From the NCBI GenBank assembly GCA_954871525.1, contig OX940864.1:20516001-20580000 (forward strand): 64,000 bases of DNA. Direction: 5' to 3'. This document shows positions 23,548 through 36,170 of the stretch, piece by piece (positions within the stretch are counted from its first letter, which is position 1; each line of letters begins with the position of its first letter). This DNA comes from Parietaria judaica. Taxonomy: Eukaryota; Streptophyta; Magnoliopsida; Rosales; Urticaceae. Under the pieces are notes generated by a model that had not been told where the DNA came from, ran no database searches, and was given only the letters and a program-made list of their open reading frames with translations. The position numbers and the translations under genes are program-made.

Positions 23548-26500
23548 ATGGTTCTCTCGCAGAAGCTTCACGAAGCTTTCAAAGGAACCGTCGAGAGGAT
23601 CACTGGTCCTCGCACCGTCTCCGCCTTTAAGGAGAAAGGCGTTCTCAGCGTCACCGAGTTCGTCGTCGCCGGCGACAATCTCGTCTCGAAGTGCCCTACT
23701 TGGTCCTGGTATTTCTTCTTCTCCTTTGCCATTCTCCGATCGATTTCTGTTGTGGCGGAATAGCGCTTTTGTTGCGGTGATTCTCTGGTGAATGATCGTC
23801 CGATTGAACTGGTTTTCGGATTTAATTTGGAGGTGTTGTGTCGGCCACTGATGATCGCGCAATGATCTGTGACTTCGATTTTGTGTTTCTTCCATTCTGG
23901 AGTCTAGTTTTGATCTAGGCTAGGGTTTGAGGATTGGGAGCTAGGGATTTCGACCATGATGGGGGATTTCAGGTTTAATCGATCAAATATGTTTCTCAAG
24001 CGATACGCAATTGGTTAAGGTGCTAAAGACGAAAGGAATTGTGATGAACAACTGTTATGATAAGTTGTCAATAGAGGAAACATACAATTTAATGAAGAAC
24101 TAAGAGAAAAGCTTTCCTGCTTTGCTTTGATTGGGTTTAAACGGTGTGTCAATTGGCATCGCTAATGAGTTGCTCGGATATGTTCCGTTTCGGATTAGGA
24201 ATGTAAGACTATTTTCTTATATTTGGCTTGGTTTCATCTTCTTAGGGAGTCCGGTGAGCCAAGCAAGAGGAAGCCGTACTTGCCACTGGAAAAGCAGTAT
24301 CTCATTACTAGAAATGGTACGGAAGACTAGTCAGTGCTTCTCCTTTAAGCTTTTTCCTTATATTTCTGTGAGAAAATGTAATTTCCGTGGTAATAATTGG
24401 AGTACATGTTTTTTATGTTAATGTCTTAGGGTAAGATTAGAGGTTGTGGCACTTGAACTTTTGATTTATAGACATACTCACGTGCATGATATATTTGATT
24501 TTGTAATGGAGAATCTATTCGCTTCTCGTTTCAGTCCCTTGTTTGCGAAGGGTAGCGTCTGTTGAAGAGGAGTATGAAGCAGCTGGTGGGGAGGTTCTTC
24601 TTGATAACGAAGAGGATGATGGCTGGTTGGCGACCCATGGGAAGCCAAAGGGTAAGTTGTTGAGAAGAAATTGATTATTTTTTTTGGCCCCGTCATGGAC
24701 AGTGGACATAATACTATGTTTACTCTTAGAGGGTAAAAATGGCGACGAAGATAATCTACCCTCCATGGAGAATTTGGAAATCAGCAAGAATACGACTGTC
24801 AAGTTGACCCCTGCATATTTTGGCGGGGATGACGAAGAGGATATTCCTGACATGGCTGATTTTGAAGAATCCGACAATGTTATCGAAAATGATCCAGTAA
24901 GCCTATAACTGTTGTTTGAAATATTTAGTCGAAAGTCGAAATTGCTGGCATCTAGGGTTTGTGATGAAGAAAGGTCTGGAAATGCTTATTTATTGGTTAT
25001 TGCCTATTGGTACTTCCACCATACGGTTAATATTATTGTTCCTAAGAGAAGAACTAGTTGGAACAGATGTTAAAACATTCAAAACTATTTATGAATTCTG
25101 AAGAAGGAAGTTTATAAATTGATTGGATAAAAAGACATATATTATCAAGTTTTTGGGACTAATTCAATAGAAATATAAACTTGTTTTGTTGGGTGATCTT
25201 GTTTCAAGACTTTTTTTCTATATATTCTTGATGATATAAAATCGACGGACATCACGTTACTATAGCTGTAAATTATGCACTATGTTATAGATATATGCAA
25301 TTTTGATGTTGTGGTTTTCTGTTTTTTTCAGGCAACACTGCAGTCTACATATCTTGTTGCTCAAGAACCTGACGACGACAATATTTTACGAACCCGAACT
25401 TATGATGTCAGCATCACGTAAGGATGTGTTTCTTATTATTTCAGCAAAGAGAATGCTCATTTTTCGTTGGATATATGTTCTTATGTCCTTTATTTGTAGG
25501 TACGATAAATACTATCAAACTCCCCGGGTGTGGCTTACTGGTTATGACGAGGTATGTTCGTATGTACAGCTGGCAATGATTATTGTTAATGTTTATTCTT
25601 ATCAGAGCTTGATTCTTGTCATATTATTGAGCTTAGTTACTGAACAGCATGAAAATAGCTTTCGAGTTTAAGTTAGAAAAGGACTGTTGATGTATGTCTT
25701 TTCTTTTCTTCCTTTAACAAAATAATTTCATAAATAATTCTCGATTTTTGACAATTAGACTTAATGTATTATGCCTTCTACATCTCTCGAAGGCGTATAT
25801 TATGTAATTCATTTTGATTATCACAATTTAATTTTATGGTTAGTTCTGGATAATTTGTATTGTTCATTACTTACTCCAGTTTCTTCGATTTTTCTGTAAT
25901 GTGGTGAAGTTGTTTTTAGCTCCCGGTTTATTAAATTTAAAAAGTTTTATTAATTAGAAACTTCATTTCAACTGGTATAGACCTCATTTCACTCAGAAAT
26001 AAATTTTAGGGAAAATTAATATGAATGTTTATGCTGTAATAATTTATACTCTCTCAGTTTCCAATATTATATTTATTTAGACCTTTGGTTTTGTTCTTTT
26101 TTAGTCGAGAATGCTTCTACATCCAGAGCTTGTACTCGAAGATGTTAGCCAAGATCATGCCCGAAAAACTGTGAGTCGAGACTTAATACTACAAGCTCTC
26201 ATTCCTCAGATAATAGGATAAATAAATTAACATCTCGACTGTTATTATTATTATTTTCTTATAAATTTTATTGTTACTTATATTGAGAAAGGTAACCATT
26301 GAGGACCATCCCCACTTACCGGGCAAGCACGCATCGGTGCATCCATGTAGACACGGGGCAGTGATGAAAAAGATCATTGACGTGCTGATGTCACGTGGAG
26401 TCGAACCAGAAGTTGACAAGTAAATCTTGATTTATATAAGTTATCGTTGACATATATTGAATAAATATATATTTACATATTTATATATAATTCTTGTAGG

Positions 26501-26596
26501 TACCTTTTCTTATTCCTGAAATTTGTTGCCTCTGTCATCCCTACCATTGAATATGACTACACCATGGACTTCGATCTCGGCACCTCCAGCAGTTAA
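23548..26596 (+). CDS. ATG3: Autophagy E2-like conjugating enzyme ATG3
   Basis: Nine exons: 23548-23708, 24246-24316, 24535-24651, 24730-24896, 25332-25417, 25500-25551, 26105-26170, 26292-26419, 26500-26596. They join in frame to 314 residues, close to the 313 of Arabidopsis ATG3. ATG3 receives activated ATG8 from ATG7 and transfers it to phosphatidylethanolamine at the growing autophagosome membrane. The active-site cysteine is Cys259 in the diagnostic HPC motif (ASVHPCRHG). The N-terminus MVLSQKLHEAFKGTVERI is the amphipathic membrane-sensing helix. An acidic flexible insert (about residues 85-160, including GGDDEEDIPDMADFEESDNV) follows. The E2 core contains TYDKYYQTPRVWLTGYDE, and the end is TIEYDYTMDFDLGTSSS. 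The exon 4 acceptor at 24729 is set by frame: the alternative AG two bases later would meet a stop. Confidence 0.97.
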
Positions 26597-29013
26597 CGCC
26601 ATGAAACGTACAATGTAAGTTTAAGAATTCTCTTGGTTCGAATATTATTTAACGAATCGTCTTGTATCTGATAAAACTTTCGCTCGGGTGGTGATTAAAA
26701 ATTTGTGTCATTTCTTAAAATACATTTTGGATATTTGTGAAGATTTGGAATCTGGATTGGGGTTTTTTTCTGGAACCGGAGGCTATTTAAAAAATAATTC
26801 CGGGATCCCATAGTAGGGGGGTATTTCCGGAATACCCATCCTACCCTTTGACTTCGTTCTGACCGTGAATTGGACATTTTGCAGAAATGTAGGTTGCAAT
26901 ATCAGCTGATTCCGACAATGTGGGAAAGACAAAGTACATAATCAAAGTGTGGGAATGTAAATGTATGTTAACAACACATAAAAAGCATGTGCGTCTTTCA
27001 GTATGTACAAACTCAATTTCATTCGCATATAATGTAACAAAATTATAATATCACGTTTTTATGTACATTTATAAATTTAATCCATTAATCTTGCCTGAAA
27101 TTTATGATTTCGACTTCTGTTGTGTCTGTCTATTAGACGTCGATCGTACAAACCCGATAATATATTTTTGTAAGATCCGTAATTGTAGCCTAGACGATAT
27201 CATGTAAATACTGAGATGGAAATTTATTTCCGGCTCAACTATTTTTTGGACAAAATCCAGAAGTGGATTCCAGTTCCGGTTTTATCTGGATCCAGATCAG
27301 ATCTATTTGGTTCTGTATTTCTTTTTCTCGACCAATGATTTAGAGATCCAATAGTCTAGATAAAAAAAAATTAGAATCAATAATATATTTTTTGTATTTT
27401 TTTTTTCTGGAAAAAAACGTGTTCCAATATCCGGGAACACTACGTTTACATGAGTAAGCATGAGTCCCCGCAAGTTTTGATTTTAGGGCTGTGTATTCTG
27501 ATTCCTTAGAGATTTTGTGTATATAGCAAGGATTTTGTTATCGTTTTTGTCCATAAATCAGTTGCCGTTATCGGCGGACTAATTGATTATCGATGGATTT
27601 ATGGATTGAGAACCTATAAAATATATTGTTATCGTTATTGAAACTTATCGATGGAAAAATCTATATAATATTTTTATACATATTTACACTCAATTTTTCT
27701 AGTCTTCAAAATACTTTTTATATAAAAGGATAATATAAAACTAAATACTTTTGTCACAATTATAAAAGACTTCGAGAATTCTATATATTATAAAATAAAA
27801 TGTCATTCTCACATTTTAAATGTTATATACAACTTACCAAATTCATTCGATATAATTTTTTTTATTTTTTTTTGAAAAACTAGTTCAAATTCACCAAATT
27901 CTGAAAATGTACTTTTGCTGCAAAGAAACAATACTTCAGGAAATTGTCAAATTAAAAATAAAATATATCAAACTCACATATTAAAATTTATATACAACCT
28001 GGAAAAGTGAAATTATATAATTTTTTTTTTTGAAAAACTAGCTCAAATTCACAAAATTCCAACAAAATGTACTTTTGTCGCAATAAAACAACAAGTTATG
28101 GAAAGCACAAAAACGCACCTGAATCTGAACAAAATATCTTTATCATCATATAAACAAACTTATATTCAACTATATACAATCATCAAAATAGAAAATAAAA
28201 AATTATTTCATCAAGATTAATTTATCAAATTCGTAATGTTAATATGAACAACTTTGATTCAAACCTGTACGTTTCAAACAATCTCTACAGATAATGATTA
28301 ATTTCCTGAAAAATTGAAATTCAATATATAATAATACTCAATATCCTTCAAAATCCACAAAAACAAATTAAAAGAAATACCTTGAAATTAAGATTTTAGT
28401 CGCGTTGTTGGTACTTATGCCGTTAAATTGCATTAAAATTAATTGTAGAAAAGTGACTCGATTATCGATCAATTGCACTAAAAAAATTCATCGAAAAGTG
28501 ACTAAGTTTTCCATCGACTATCCATCGAAAACTATAAAACGACAACGATTACCAGATTAATTATCCATCGATAATCTCGATAATCCATTCACTGTATATA
28601 GTAATAACTCGGAAGTAAAAGGTTGTAGCCAAACTGTGCCGTCATAAGCAGTTACGTTTCTTTATAAAAATGATGAGGCCATTTGCCGTAAGAACATACA
28701 AAGTAAGTTGGTGAATTGAGCTGGTATGTTTTTCGGTAAAAAGATAGTATCTATGAAATTGTCATGTTTATCCAATAAAATCTGTCTAACATGAACTCGA
28801 GTGTGAGTGTGAAACGTCTCAACGTCAGATAATTTAACTTATTTTTACTTTTCATAAGATTTTTTTTCTTTCTTTCTATAACTTTAAATTTTAATTAGTG
28901 CTCTCCCTAAGGCAAGACAAGACAAGTATCACGTTTGACCATAAAGTTTTTTTTTTTTTTCTTTCTTTCTTATTTATTATTTATTTTACAGTGTTAAAAA
29001 CATGCTTTTAACT
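26597..29013. other. Intergenic DNA after ATG3; possible decayed repeat at 27.5-28.6 kb
   Basis: AT-rich, no gene seen. Between about 27540 and 28590 the words ATCGATGGA and TATCGAT recur on both strands near both edges, and two related stretches (about 27830-27910 and 28010-28090) share GAAAAACTAG-TCAAATTCAC. This looks like an old non-autonomous DNA element, but exact termini and a target duplication cannot be identified. Confidence 0.35.
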
Positions 29014-29022
29014 TTATATTAA

Positions 29023-29699
29023 GGGAAAATTACGGCAAAACTACCCAACCTTTGGTCAACATGTGCGTTGACCGTGACTTTGGCATAAAACCGTTAAATT
29101 TTCCGTTAACATTCGCAATGTGGCCGTTAGCGGCAAAAATACCCAAACTTTTGTTTTGAATTTTTTTTGAATTTTTCTAATATACATATTATATTATCAA
29201 GTTATGACCAAAATATACATATTATATTATCATAATTTGAGGATATATGCGCTAAGAGTTTCACACATATATATACATATTATATAATATTTCTTTAAGA
29301 TGTCATGCTATATATTTAGCTTAGTCCCCAAAATATCTTACGATCAAAGGTGCCGTAATAGGATATTTAAAAAAAAAAGCCCGGATACAGACCTGTTGGG
29401 GTATGGAAAAAAAAAATCCCGGACAGGTCCGGATCCGGGTTATTATTATTATTTTTTAGTTAAAAGTGTAAAGAAAAAAATAATATATAAATTCAAAAAA
29501 ATTCAAAAAAAAATTCAAAAAAAAAAGTTTGGGTATTTTTGCCGCTAACGGCCACATTGCGAATCTTAACGGAAAAATTAACTGTTTTATGCCAAAGTCA
29601 CGGTCAACGCACGTTGGGTATTTTTGCCGCCAGTTTTAAAGATTGGATACACGGGAGGCAGGTTGACCAAAGGTTGGGTATTTTTGCCGTAATTTTCCC
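29023..29699. mobile_element. Mutator-like MITE, family B
   Basis: A 677 bp element starting GGGAAAATTACGGCAAAAC and ending with the near reverse complement TTTGCCGTAATTTTCCC. It has a perfect 9 bp target duplication TTATATTAA (29014-29022 and 29700-29708). The motif CGGCAAAAATACCCAA recurs in the arms: at the terminus, near 29130 on the left, and near 29527 and 29612 on the right in reverse orientation. Inner arm sequence CCGTTAA...TGGCC resembles family A. There is no transposase; the spacer contains poly-A runs and CCGG-rich words near 29380-29440. Confidence 0.9.
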
Positions 29700-29708
29700 T
29701 TATATTAA

Positions 29709-30214
29709 TGAAGTATACGGTGGAGTTACTAATGAGTTAAAGCTTACTTAGTTATCACGCATTTAATTATATTTTTACAGATTCAATTCGTAAAAATTGA
29801 TTAAAGCATAACGTCAAGTACGGTTGAAATGAAAAGTAAACCGATTCCATGTTTAAAATAGGTAAGCTAACGCTACTAGCGAGTAGCGACAATTAGCAAT
29901 TTGCCGACGGCACGTTGGAAAATGGTAGTTGCCGACATACATGGCAATATGTTAGTACTGAATACATGTCAATATATCCGTTTGCTACCGCTGTATATAC
30001 AGTATACTTGATCAGCACAAATCAGCATCAACATTTAGATACCTACAAGTCTTGAGTTAACACACCCGTAATCTATCGGTTTACTCATAAAATTGGACCA
30101 TCAACACCGGCCCGGTAAACTTTAGCTCTTATTATTCTCCTAGAGTCGCTCTATAACACGTCTCTTGTTATAGACCAAGCAGTGATGGATAATAATTACG
30201 ACTGGTTGCTATAA
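29709..30214. other. Intergenic spacer between two MITEs
   Basis: AT-rich with no gene or structured element recognised. Confidence 0.5.
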
Positions 30215-30224
30215 TATATATCTA

Positions 30225-30668
30225 GGGTTAATGACGGCAAAAATACCCAAACTCAAAGTTTAAAAATGGTGGTAAAAATACCCAAAGTCGCATTTGGGGA
30301 GTTGATCACTCCATTCTCGTAACGCCGTTAACTTAACTGTTAACTTTGGCCACACGGATAAACGTGAGTTGCTGACATAACTATTTCTGCCACGTGGACG
30401 AGCCCACATCAGCCTCGTTTACGACAAAACAACGAATTAAACCCCTAGCTAATACTATTTAATACAACGAATTGAACCCCTAATGATTACACTTAACAAA
30501 ACAGATTTGTCTACGTGGCCAGAGTTAACAGGTAAGTTAACAACGTTACGAGAATGGAGTGGTCAACTCCCCAAAATTGACTTTGAGTATTTTTGCCACC
30601 CCTTTTAAACTTTGAATACACGAGGAGTTCTTTGACCAAACTTTGAGTATTTTCGCCATCATTAACCC
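30225..30668. mobile_element. Mutator-like MITE, family A copy 2 (slightly deleted)
   Basis: Same termini and interior as the element at 4574-5043, but 444 bp, because about 28 bases of the left arm (the TTGGTCAAAGAACCC segment) are missing. A perfect 10 bp target duplication TATATATCTA flanks it (30215-30224 and 30669-30678). One CCACGTGG palindrome remains at 30390-30397; others are mutated. Confidence 0.9.
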
Positions 30669-30678
30669 TATATATCTA

Positions 30679-31851
30679 CGACAAGGATAAAAAGAGCATG
30701 ATAGTGACATATTACCCGATTTTCGAGTGAAGCCAAGGAACAATACTATCATTAGTAGCTCTCAACTCCCAATGTCATGTTTACATCGACGTTGGAGACC
30801 AACTCTTCCAAAGAGTACTCTTCTTTGCTTCATGCACTAAAGTCCAGTTTTGCAAGTCACTCCAAATATTTGTAACTCATCATCATTCTATACGACTTGA
30901 TATATAGAACAACCAAAAGTATATCCAAGTAAAGAGCATTGGATCCTTTAATATTATTTGGTGTTATCTTCGGAAATTCGTGTAGCGCTACGTTAATTGC
31001 TGAAAGATTTCCGGTTTTATTCCATGGTGTAATGAGATATTTTCAGTAGCGCAAAAACGCGCTGCTGAAAAGTGCTGTGTGGTGAACTCTGTTGAAACTT
31101 TTGAATCAAATACGGCCGTTGTTTATTGGAAATAAGAGCGTACACGAGCGAAACGATAGCAACTTTTTCTTGGTTGTGTTGTTTTTCAGTTTGGATTTGT
31201 AGTTTTAGGTTTGAATGTTCATTGTGATTCTTGCATGTTCGTAATTTCCCTTCGTTCGATTTTGTTCGAGGAAAAACCGGAGTGGCCTCGCGGAATTTCA
31301 ATTTCCAAACAAAAGTTGAGTTATGGAAGACTTAATAATCCACACATCTCTTTCATTAATTTATTAAGATGTATGTTTTTTTTTTCTACAAACTTTTTTG
31401 TTTTGTTTTACCTTGATAATCTTTCATGATTTCCCATTTCCTTAATCAATTATTTTTTCATATTATATTTACAAGAATCCGCATCCACTAGGAGAAAGAA
31501 GATCTCTGATTCTTTTGGTCTCAAAGTGGACAATTACTATTATATTACCCTGAATTATAAGCTTTTTTAATTATTATCTTTGTTCCCAGAAGCTGCTTTT
31601 AGATATTTATGCTCATATTAATTAATTATTTATTTATAATAATAGAAGATCAAAAGGTTGTTGTTCACTACTGTTTCTGGTTATAATGTTAATGTTTTCC
31701 TGTGGTTTCACGTTTGGGCATATATTAAATTAAAATAAACATTATAAATGGTCATAATGCCCAGAAGCTAGCGACACGAATCTGCAGTAAATAGAAACAA
31801 AGCCAAAAAACTAGTGGGAATTTTGGTATCCAATACCCTACTGATACCCTA

Positions 31852-31892
<41 letters not shown>

Positions 31893-34148
31893 CAATCATG
31901 TATCGAGTATAATATTGTAGACGACGACTGACCACGTACATGCATGTTTACTCATACTCAGAACACGCAAAGTGTAAAAGATACGTAAAGTGAAGTACAG
32001 ATCTTCAATGGTTAGCAATGAAATGGATCAAATCTAGTTTTGATTGACTAAAGATAATCATTGATTCGTAAAACTAGCCTCCTATAGTAGTTACGTTGTC
32101 TCTGTTGTTATGAATTTCGACTTAAATTTTCAAATCACAAAACACGTATGGCAAAACAAAAAATGAAATTGACATAAAAATTTATAGTGGTTCGCTTTCA
32201 GTGTAAGAGATAAGTCTACTTGCCGCTTGCAAATTCCAATTTGCACTACGATCTCAATCGGAGTTATTCAAATACACACTTTCAATCTCGCTCTCTTTGT
32301 TTGTGATAAACACGTACACAAGTGACGGCTCAAAAACCATATAAGCGAAAAACATGACCTAGGCAATAACAAGCCGTGTGAAAAGTATAAAATACCCTTA
32401 TTACATATAATCTCTAATTAAAATTAGCCTAGGACGGGCTCCTCCTCCTTTGACCCTCGAAATGGGAAGTCTATCACCCACGTTCATGTTGAGTTTTCGT
32501 AGCGTTTCTGATCAGATTATGCTTTCCACTCAACATCGATATTGCATTTGCAGTCATGTTGTAGGTAGTCGCGTTTAAACACTCTTCCCAAACATTGCAT
32601 TTACGCTCATGAAATTATAAAATATTTTTTCGAGCAAGAATACATTTATTCCGCTCGCGTTGCAGCCAGATCGCGTATCTTTATGCCTCTACGTGTTTGT
32701 CCTAATATATATCTAGATCTACATCGCAAATGCTCAACTTGGACTTGATCATAATATGATTATGAAATAATATTCAGTCCTATAAATTTTGATTTCCGTA
32801 TATATTAAATATATTTCTCAAATCATTGGTTTCTCAAGTAATCTAATTATACGTGACGATGATGGTATACTAATAATAAATAGACAGAAAGGACTATTAA
32901 CATGCTTATTGTTTTAATCTAGATTACTTAATAATTAATCTTTGATATAGACATTAAATACAAAAAAGTGATGATAGACTTTATGATAAATGAAGGCTTA
33001 TTTTTTTAAAATGTAATTATTAGCACACATGCATATTTTAAAATGGCCCTAATTTTTTTATTTTATTTTATATGTGGCTAATTAATTATAATAAGTTTGA
33101 ATGATGGTGTTGGTCCACTGATATACACCAAGAGGTAAAGAAATAGATGACTAGAATCTAAATTAAAAAGCGAGTAAACACTAATTAAGTTTATTATAAA
33201 TTAATTAAAATATGGCCCATAGATGATTCGCATGAAATCTTTGATTAAAATGGTCTAACTTGTTTCAATGTGGAAATTATAAAATTCATGTTATAGAGCA
33301 ATTTCAAATTTAAATCAGCAAATTTGGCTTTTTCTATATATTTTTTTTTGTTGCAAAATATACTATTTATTTAAGAATATATATATATACCCACAAAGTG
33401 TTTCTATTTATAGCTCCTATCATTTTTGAAACCGAAGAGCCTCCTAGTAAAAAAAAAAATTAGAATTTTCTTTAATGTACCATTTTTATAAAAAAAAAAT
33501 ACTATTTTTCAGTTGCTAAGAAACAAAAAATAAATAAATAATAACAAGATGTATTTATATACCACTTTATCTAGTATTGTTATTCTGACTCGACTCACCA
33601 ATTACGATTTTATTATAAGCCTGAGAATTCAGACAGATCAACTCAAATGCCTCGTCTCTACCAAGTCCCTACCACGCCCAAGGAGGTGCAACGCTGTCAC
33701 CTCATTGTCACACGCCGCGATCGTTGCATAAATAAAAATAGTACTTAGATATTTTTTTACAAAAATATTAATTAGGAATTCTCTGATAAGCTTACTTTGA
33801 TAGTGAGGCTTAAGTAAGTCCAATAGCTAAGTGATATATTGTGAGTTAATGGAGCAAATTATGACGTTGAAAGTGCTTCGGATTTTGTCAATATCAAGTT
33901 TCCACCGGGATCCATTTTAGCTATACAAATCAAATCCGAATTCAAATGCTAACCAGCCCAACCACCATTACTTAATAAGACATACAACTTTATATTTACT
34001 TCACATATATCATAGACGAATATTTTGTTAAACATATTGAGAACTTTCGGCCTATTAACCGTTATTAATATAATCTTGTACTCGAATAAACATGCAATAT
34101 GTATGCAATTGTTGTATGGTATTGCAGGAGCTATGCAGTAATTTATAT
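30679..34148. other. Long intergenic stretch
   Basis: AT-rich with no protein-like open frame. A (TA)n run lies at 31855-31888. A less AT-rich stretch around 32140-32720 has retroelement-leader-like composition (TAGTGGTTCGC, GTGATAAACACG), but no boundary or coding remnant could be named. Otherwise nothing is recognised. Confidence 0.4.
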
Positions 34149-34200
34149 CACTAGAAAAAAAAAAAAAAAACTTTGCGACTACAAAATCACCCGCAAAGGT
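34149..34200 (+). mobile_element. Possible isolated CACTA-type terminus
   Basis: CACTAGAAAA followed by an A run and TTTGCGACTACAAAATC resembles the 5' end of plant CACTA elements. No matching 3' end or target duplication was found nearby, so it is at most a remnant. Confidence 0.3.
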
Positions 34201-34880
34201 ATCTACCTAGCGATTTTACCTAAGTTTCTCGTGGTTTGAGATTTTATCAAGAAATTGATATCATAGAGACCTTTTCATTGGTTCGCTGTAAAATTAGATA
34301 TGAATTAGTTTGATTTAAATTTTTTGGTAGTTTAACTAAAAACTGGTAAATTTAATGAGTTCAAGTAAAATGTATTTTTTTTTTTGTGTTATCTTAAGTT
34401 TTTTTTTTTTGTTTTTGTTTTGTTTTGTGATGTATTCATTTATTCAAAACTGTAATGTTCAACTTCATGTTGTTCATTGCTCTACAATATTGTTTTGAAT
34501 GTTTTAAGTTGAGGATTTTTTGAATTTGTGATATGAATATGCTTAGGTATTTGCCCAAGTCTTTTTTTTTTTTTTTTTTTTTATTGACCGTCATGGGCTT
34601 AGTACATCACAAGCATGTGCTCACGGCTCAGAATTGACTAAAGAGTAGGATGCACAAGTACCACCATCTCCTACTATGACTACAATTCTTCGACAAATGC
34701 TGTGACAAAATTAAGTTATAATTATATAAATGTGTTAATAGAGTACTCTATAAGGTAACTTATTTAAAATTGATACTTTGGACGACCACATCACTCGCCC
34801 ATAATGTGGGCCGGATTTGGTGGGACGCACCAAAGCTTTGGCAGCGAGACCGCCAAAGCCGTGGGACTTTGTATGCATAT
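34201..34880. other. Intergenic with T-rich tract
   Basis: AT-rich; a 21-base T run at about 34562-34582 followed by non-AT-rich sequence to about 34700 looks like the poly(A) end of a minus-strand retroposed sequence. No family is recognised. Confidence 0.35.
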
Positions 34881-36170
34881 AGTTACTTTTTTAAATATGG
34901 GTTTGGGTCTACCATAAATGGATCTGGGTCCATCCGTATCGAACACGATTAAATAACGGGCAAACACGGCACGAACACGATAGCACGATGGGTCCCAATT
35001 AGACACGATTAAGAAACAAAAAGTTGCCTTTTATGCATTTATATATGTTATAAAGTGGTTAACTACTTATTATATATGACATTTATATTTTTTTAATTTA
35101 TAAATTATATTGTACAACCGATAAACATACAAAATTGTTAGTAAATTGTGAAATTTTAGATCATATAATTAAATAAATTAAGTAAAATGAGTGTAAATTA
35201 AATTAATTTATAATTTTAAAATATGTGAATCTGTTTAATTGGTTAAACGGGTGGACACGATTGTAGAGGGCGATTTTCACCTCCCTCTTCCAGTCACAAA
35301 AATAATCACAAAGAACAAGTTAACAACAATGATCAGTGAATATCTTTGATTTATTATATTTCTGACAAGAGCTCGGTTCTCTTTCGTTGAATAGCTGGAC
35401 AGTTGAAGGATCGAATACAATGAACTTTCTCTATTTCTTAAGCCTTTCTCTTCCAAGACTTTCTCCCTTTTCTCTCTGTTTTTTTTTTTTTTTTTTTTGC
35501 GAACCCTTACAAACGAGGCTTAAACTTGCCTTTTATAGAGCTTACATTCTGCCTTCTCACATCTTTCCCGCCCTTTTCTCACATCTAATCACTAGTTTCT
35601 CTAGGAGTGATTTGAGGGAAGCGTAGTTAACCCATGCTTTACGTCATTCTTAGAGCAGATTGCCAGAGTGGGTAGGTGGGCTTCATTAAATGCACATCTC
35701 ATCAGCCGTCATTCGGCTCTGCACGCTTCGTCGTCGATGCCTCTCGTCGAGTGGGTAAGTGGGCTTCATTAAATGCACATCTCGTCAGTGGTCATTCAGC
35801 TCTGCATGACTCGTCGTCGATGCCTCTCGTCGGGTGAGTGATGGGACATTTAGTCGCGGCTCGCCTTTACCCTAGTCGGACTTCGTCGTGGCTTAAACCT
35901 CCTCGATGATGTTCCTTGGTTGACCATCGGTCAACGAACCTCCTCGCCCTCCTCTTACGTCGTTTATGGGACAAAACGACACGAGTTGTGTTGAGGATGG
36001 ATTTGACCAAATCCTACCTTAACAACGATAAACGCACTATTTAAATGGGGTGGGTCTGGGTCTCATCATCTAACACGATTAATAAATGGGGCGGGTCTGG
36101 GTCTACATAAAATAAGTAAAAAACGATTAAGACCCGACACGAACACGACACGCAACCCGAATTGCCACTT
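34881..36170. mobile_element. Degenerate repeat with GGGTCTGGGTC / ACACGA motifs, host of a solo LTR
   Basis: Both sides of the solo LTR carry related words: GGTTTGGGTCTACCATAAAT and GATCTGGGTCC on the left; GGGTCTGGGTCTACATAAAAT and ACCCGACACGAACACGACAC on the right. Sequence of this type, ending CAACCCGAATTGCCACTTA, is common in plant non-autonomous DNA elements. No clean inverted termini or target duplication are seen, so the class is uncertain. Confidence 0.4.
35262..36024. mobile_element. Solo LTR (763 bp) with 5 bp target duplication
   Basis: It starts TGTAGAGGGCGATTTTC and ends ACCTTAACA, so has TG...CA termini, and is flanked by a perfect 5 bp duplication ACGAT (35257-35261 and 36025-36029). 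No internal retroviral-type coding region is present, as expected after recombination between two LTRs. Inside, an ~85 bp unit is tandemly duplicated (about 35668-35750 and 35751-35836; shared words GTGGGCTTCATTAAATGCAC and GTCGTCGATGCCTCTCGTCG). Confidence 0.85.

Noticed and set aside
34562..34730. Processed pseudogene suggested by a T run followed by non-AT-rich sequence
   Set aside because: No coding similarity or flanking duplication could be recognised, so only a T-rich tract is noted.
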